Source: Chloroflexota bacterium
GTDB taxonomy: Bacteria; Chloroflexota; Anaerolineae; Fen-1058
NCBI GenBank assembly: GCA_016219235.1
Contig: JACRBO010000714.1
Location: 1 to 6,153, forward strand
Length of the DNA stretch: 6,153 bases
Direction of reading: 5' to 3'
Of this stretch, positions 5,822-6,153 are shown one piece after another. The stretch's first letter is position 1; each line of letters opens with the position of its first letter. A program made the position numbers and the translations under genes. Under the pieces are notes generated by a model. It did no database searches and had not been told where the DNA came from. It worked only from the letters and a program-made list of their open reading frames with translations.

Positions 5822-6153
5822 TTATTTGATCCGCAGCACGGGGCGGGGCAGCCCCACGCCATCTTCGGGCATGTGGGCGGGTGGCACGGACACTTGTGGC
5901 AGAGTGCTCTGATTGGTGTCCACTAAGCCGGTGACGGCGGTGACGAAGGCCTGCACCATCTGCTCGTGATCGGCGCGCAGCTCCGCAATTTTCTCGGCCA
6001 GCGGCGCCGGGATAGATTCAAGCCGCTCGAAACGCTTATCCGCCTCGCCGTGGACGCGATCGTGCTCGTGCCAGCGTTCGTCCAGCCTGGGCGGAATCTT
6101 GGACCAGCGTTTTTCAAACTCGCCCAGAAATTCTTCAAACTGGCGCTTGACGC
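5822..6153 (-). CDS. Unrecognised charged, probably coiled-coil protein (C-terminal 109 residues; 5' end outside window)
   Basis: This reading frame is open from the right edge to a TAA at 5822-5824 that sits 1 nt before the selB start. The visible part is rich in Glu, Arg, Lys, His and Asp and has no membrane segment. It reads FEEFLGEFEKRW near the beginning, DERWHEHDRVHGEADKRFERLE in the middle and LAEKIAELRADHEQMVQAFVTAVTGL later, which looks helical and probably coiled-coil. It finishes with a Pro-rich tail and the basic end RPVLRIK. No enzymatic motif is visible and it does not resemble SelA or SelD. The tight junction with selB supports it being a real, co-transcribed gene. Function is unknown; the missing N-terminus may hold the diagnostic domain. 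Confidence 0.8.
   Translation of the reverse strand, partial: VKRQFEEFLGEFEKRWSKIPPRLDERWHEHDRVHGEADKRFERLESIPAPLAEKIAELRADHEQMVQAFVTAVTGLVDTNQSTLPQVSVPPAHMPEDGVGLPRPVLRIK

Noticed and set aside
5821..5862. Longer selB start at 5862 adding 14 residues (MAWGCPAPCCGSNK)
   Set aside because: It would overlap the upstream gene by about 40 nt, and family homology begins at the ATG at 5820, which directly follows the upstream stop.
1..6153. CRISPR array, tRNA or rRNA gene, insertion sequence, prophage or defence genes
   Set aside because: No regularly spaced repeats, cloverleaf-like sequence, transposase motifs or phage/defence domains were seen. All long frames with family signatures are housekeeping genes.

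Overview
The window is about 60% G+C by eye and every gene I can support lies on the minus strand, so transcription runs from high to low coordinates. It looks like ordinary chromosome from a free-living bacterium, most likely a member of the Chloroflexota. I infer this from the Ala/Pro/Thr-rich lipoprotein, which resembles a lipoprotein type I associate with that phylum, and from the general flavour of the MinCDE/RodA/SelB proteins. A 16S rRNA or marker-gene placement would be needed to prove it.

Region A (6153 down to about 2922) is a three-gene transcription unit. It holds the C-terminal end of an unrecognised charged, probably coiled-coil protein, then selB (selenocysteine-specific elongation factor, complete), then a complete secreted lipoprotein of unknown function. 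The genes are tightly packed: there is 1 nt between the first stop and the selB start, and the lipoprotein ribosome-binding site overlaps the selB stop codon. The unit ends at a perfect 13-bp GC-rich hairpin (2922-2952).

Region B (about 2856 down to 1, running off the left edge) is the cell-division-site operon minC-minD-minE followed by rodA (3' end missing). MinD is the membrane ATPase, MinC the FtsZ polymerisation inhibitor it carries, and MinE the factor that drives MinD off the membrane. RodA is the SEDS glycosyltransferase of the rod-elongation machinery. Together they set where the cell divides and how its wall is extended. A good extended -10 promoter sits directly in front of minC, at a distance that predicts a leaderless or nearly leaderless mRNA. 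minD-minE overlap by 4 nt and minE-rodA are 5 nt apart.

The least expected feature is a 104-bp AT-rich element with two 34-bp imperfect inverted arms (1975-2078). It fills almost exactly the gap between the minC stop codon and the minD ribosome-binding site. A sequence very like its arm recurs at the minC promoter. A second whole-window signal is the palindrome CGATCG, which I counted 23 times where about 2 would be expected. I found no CRISPR array, tRNA, rRNA, insertion sequence or defence system. The genes are conserved housekeeping genes, and I see no strong case for a new multi-gene system here.
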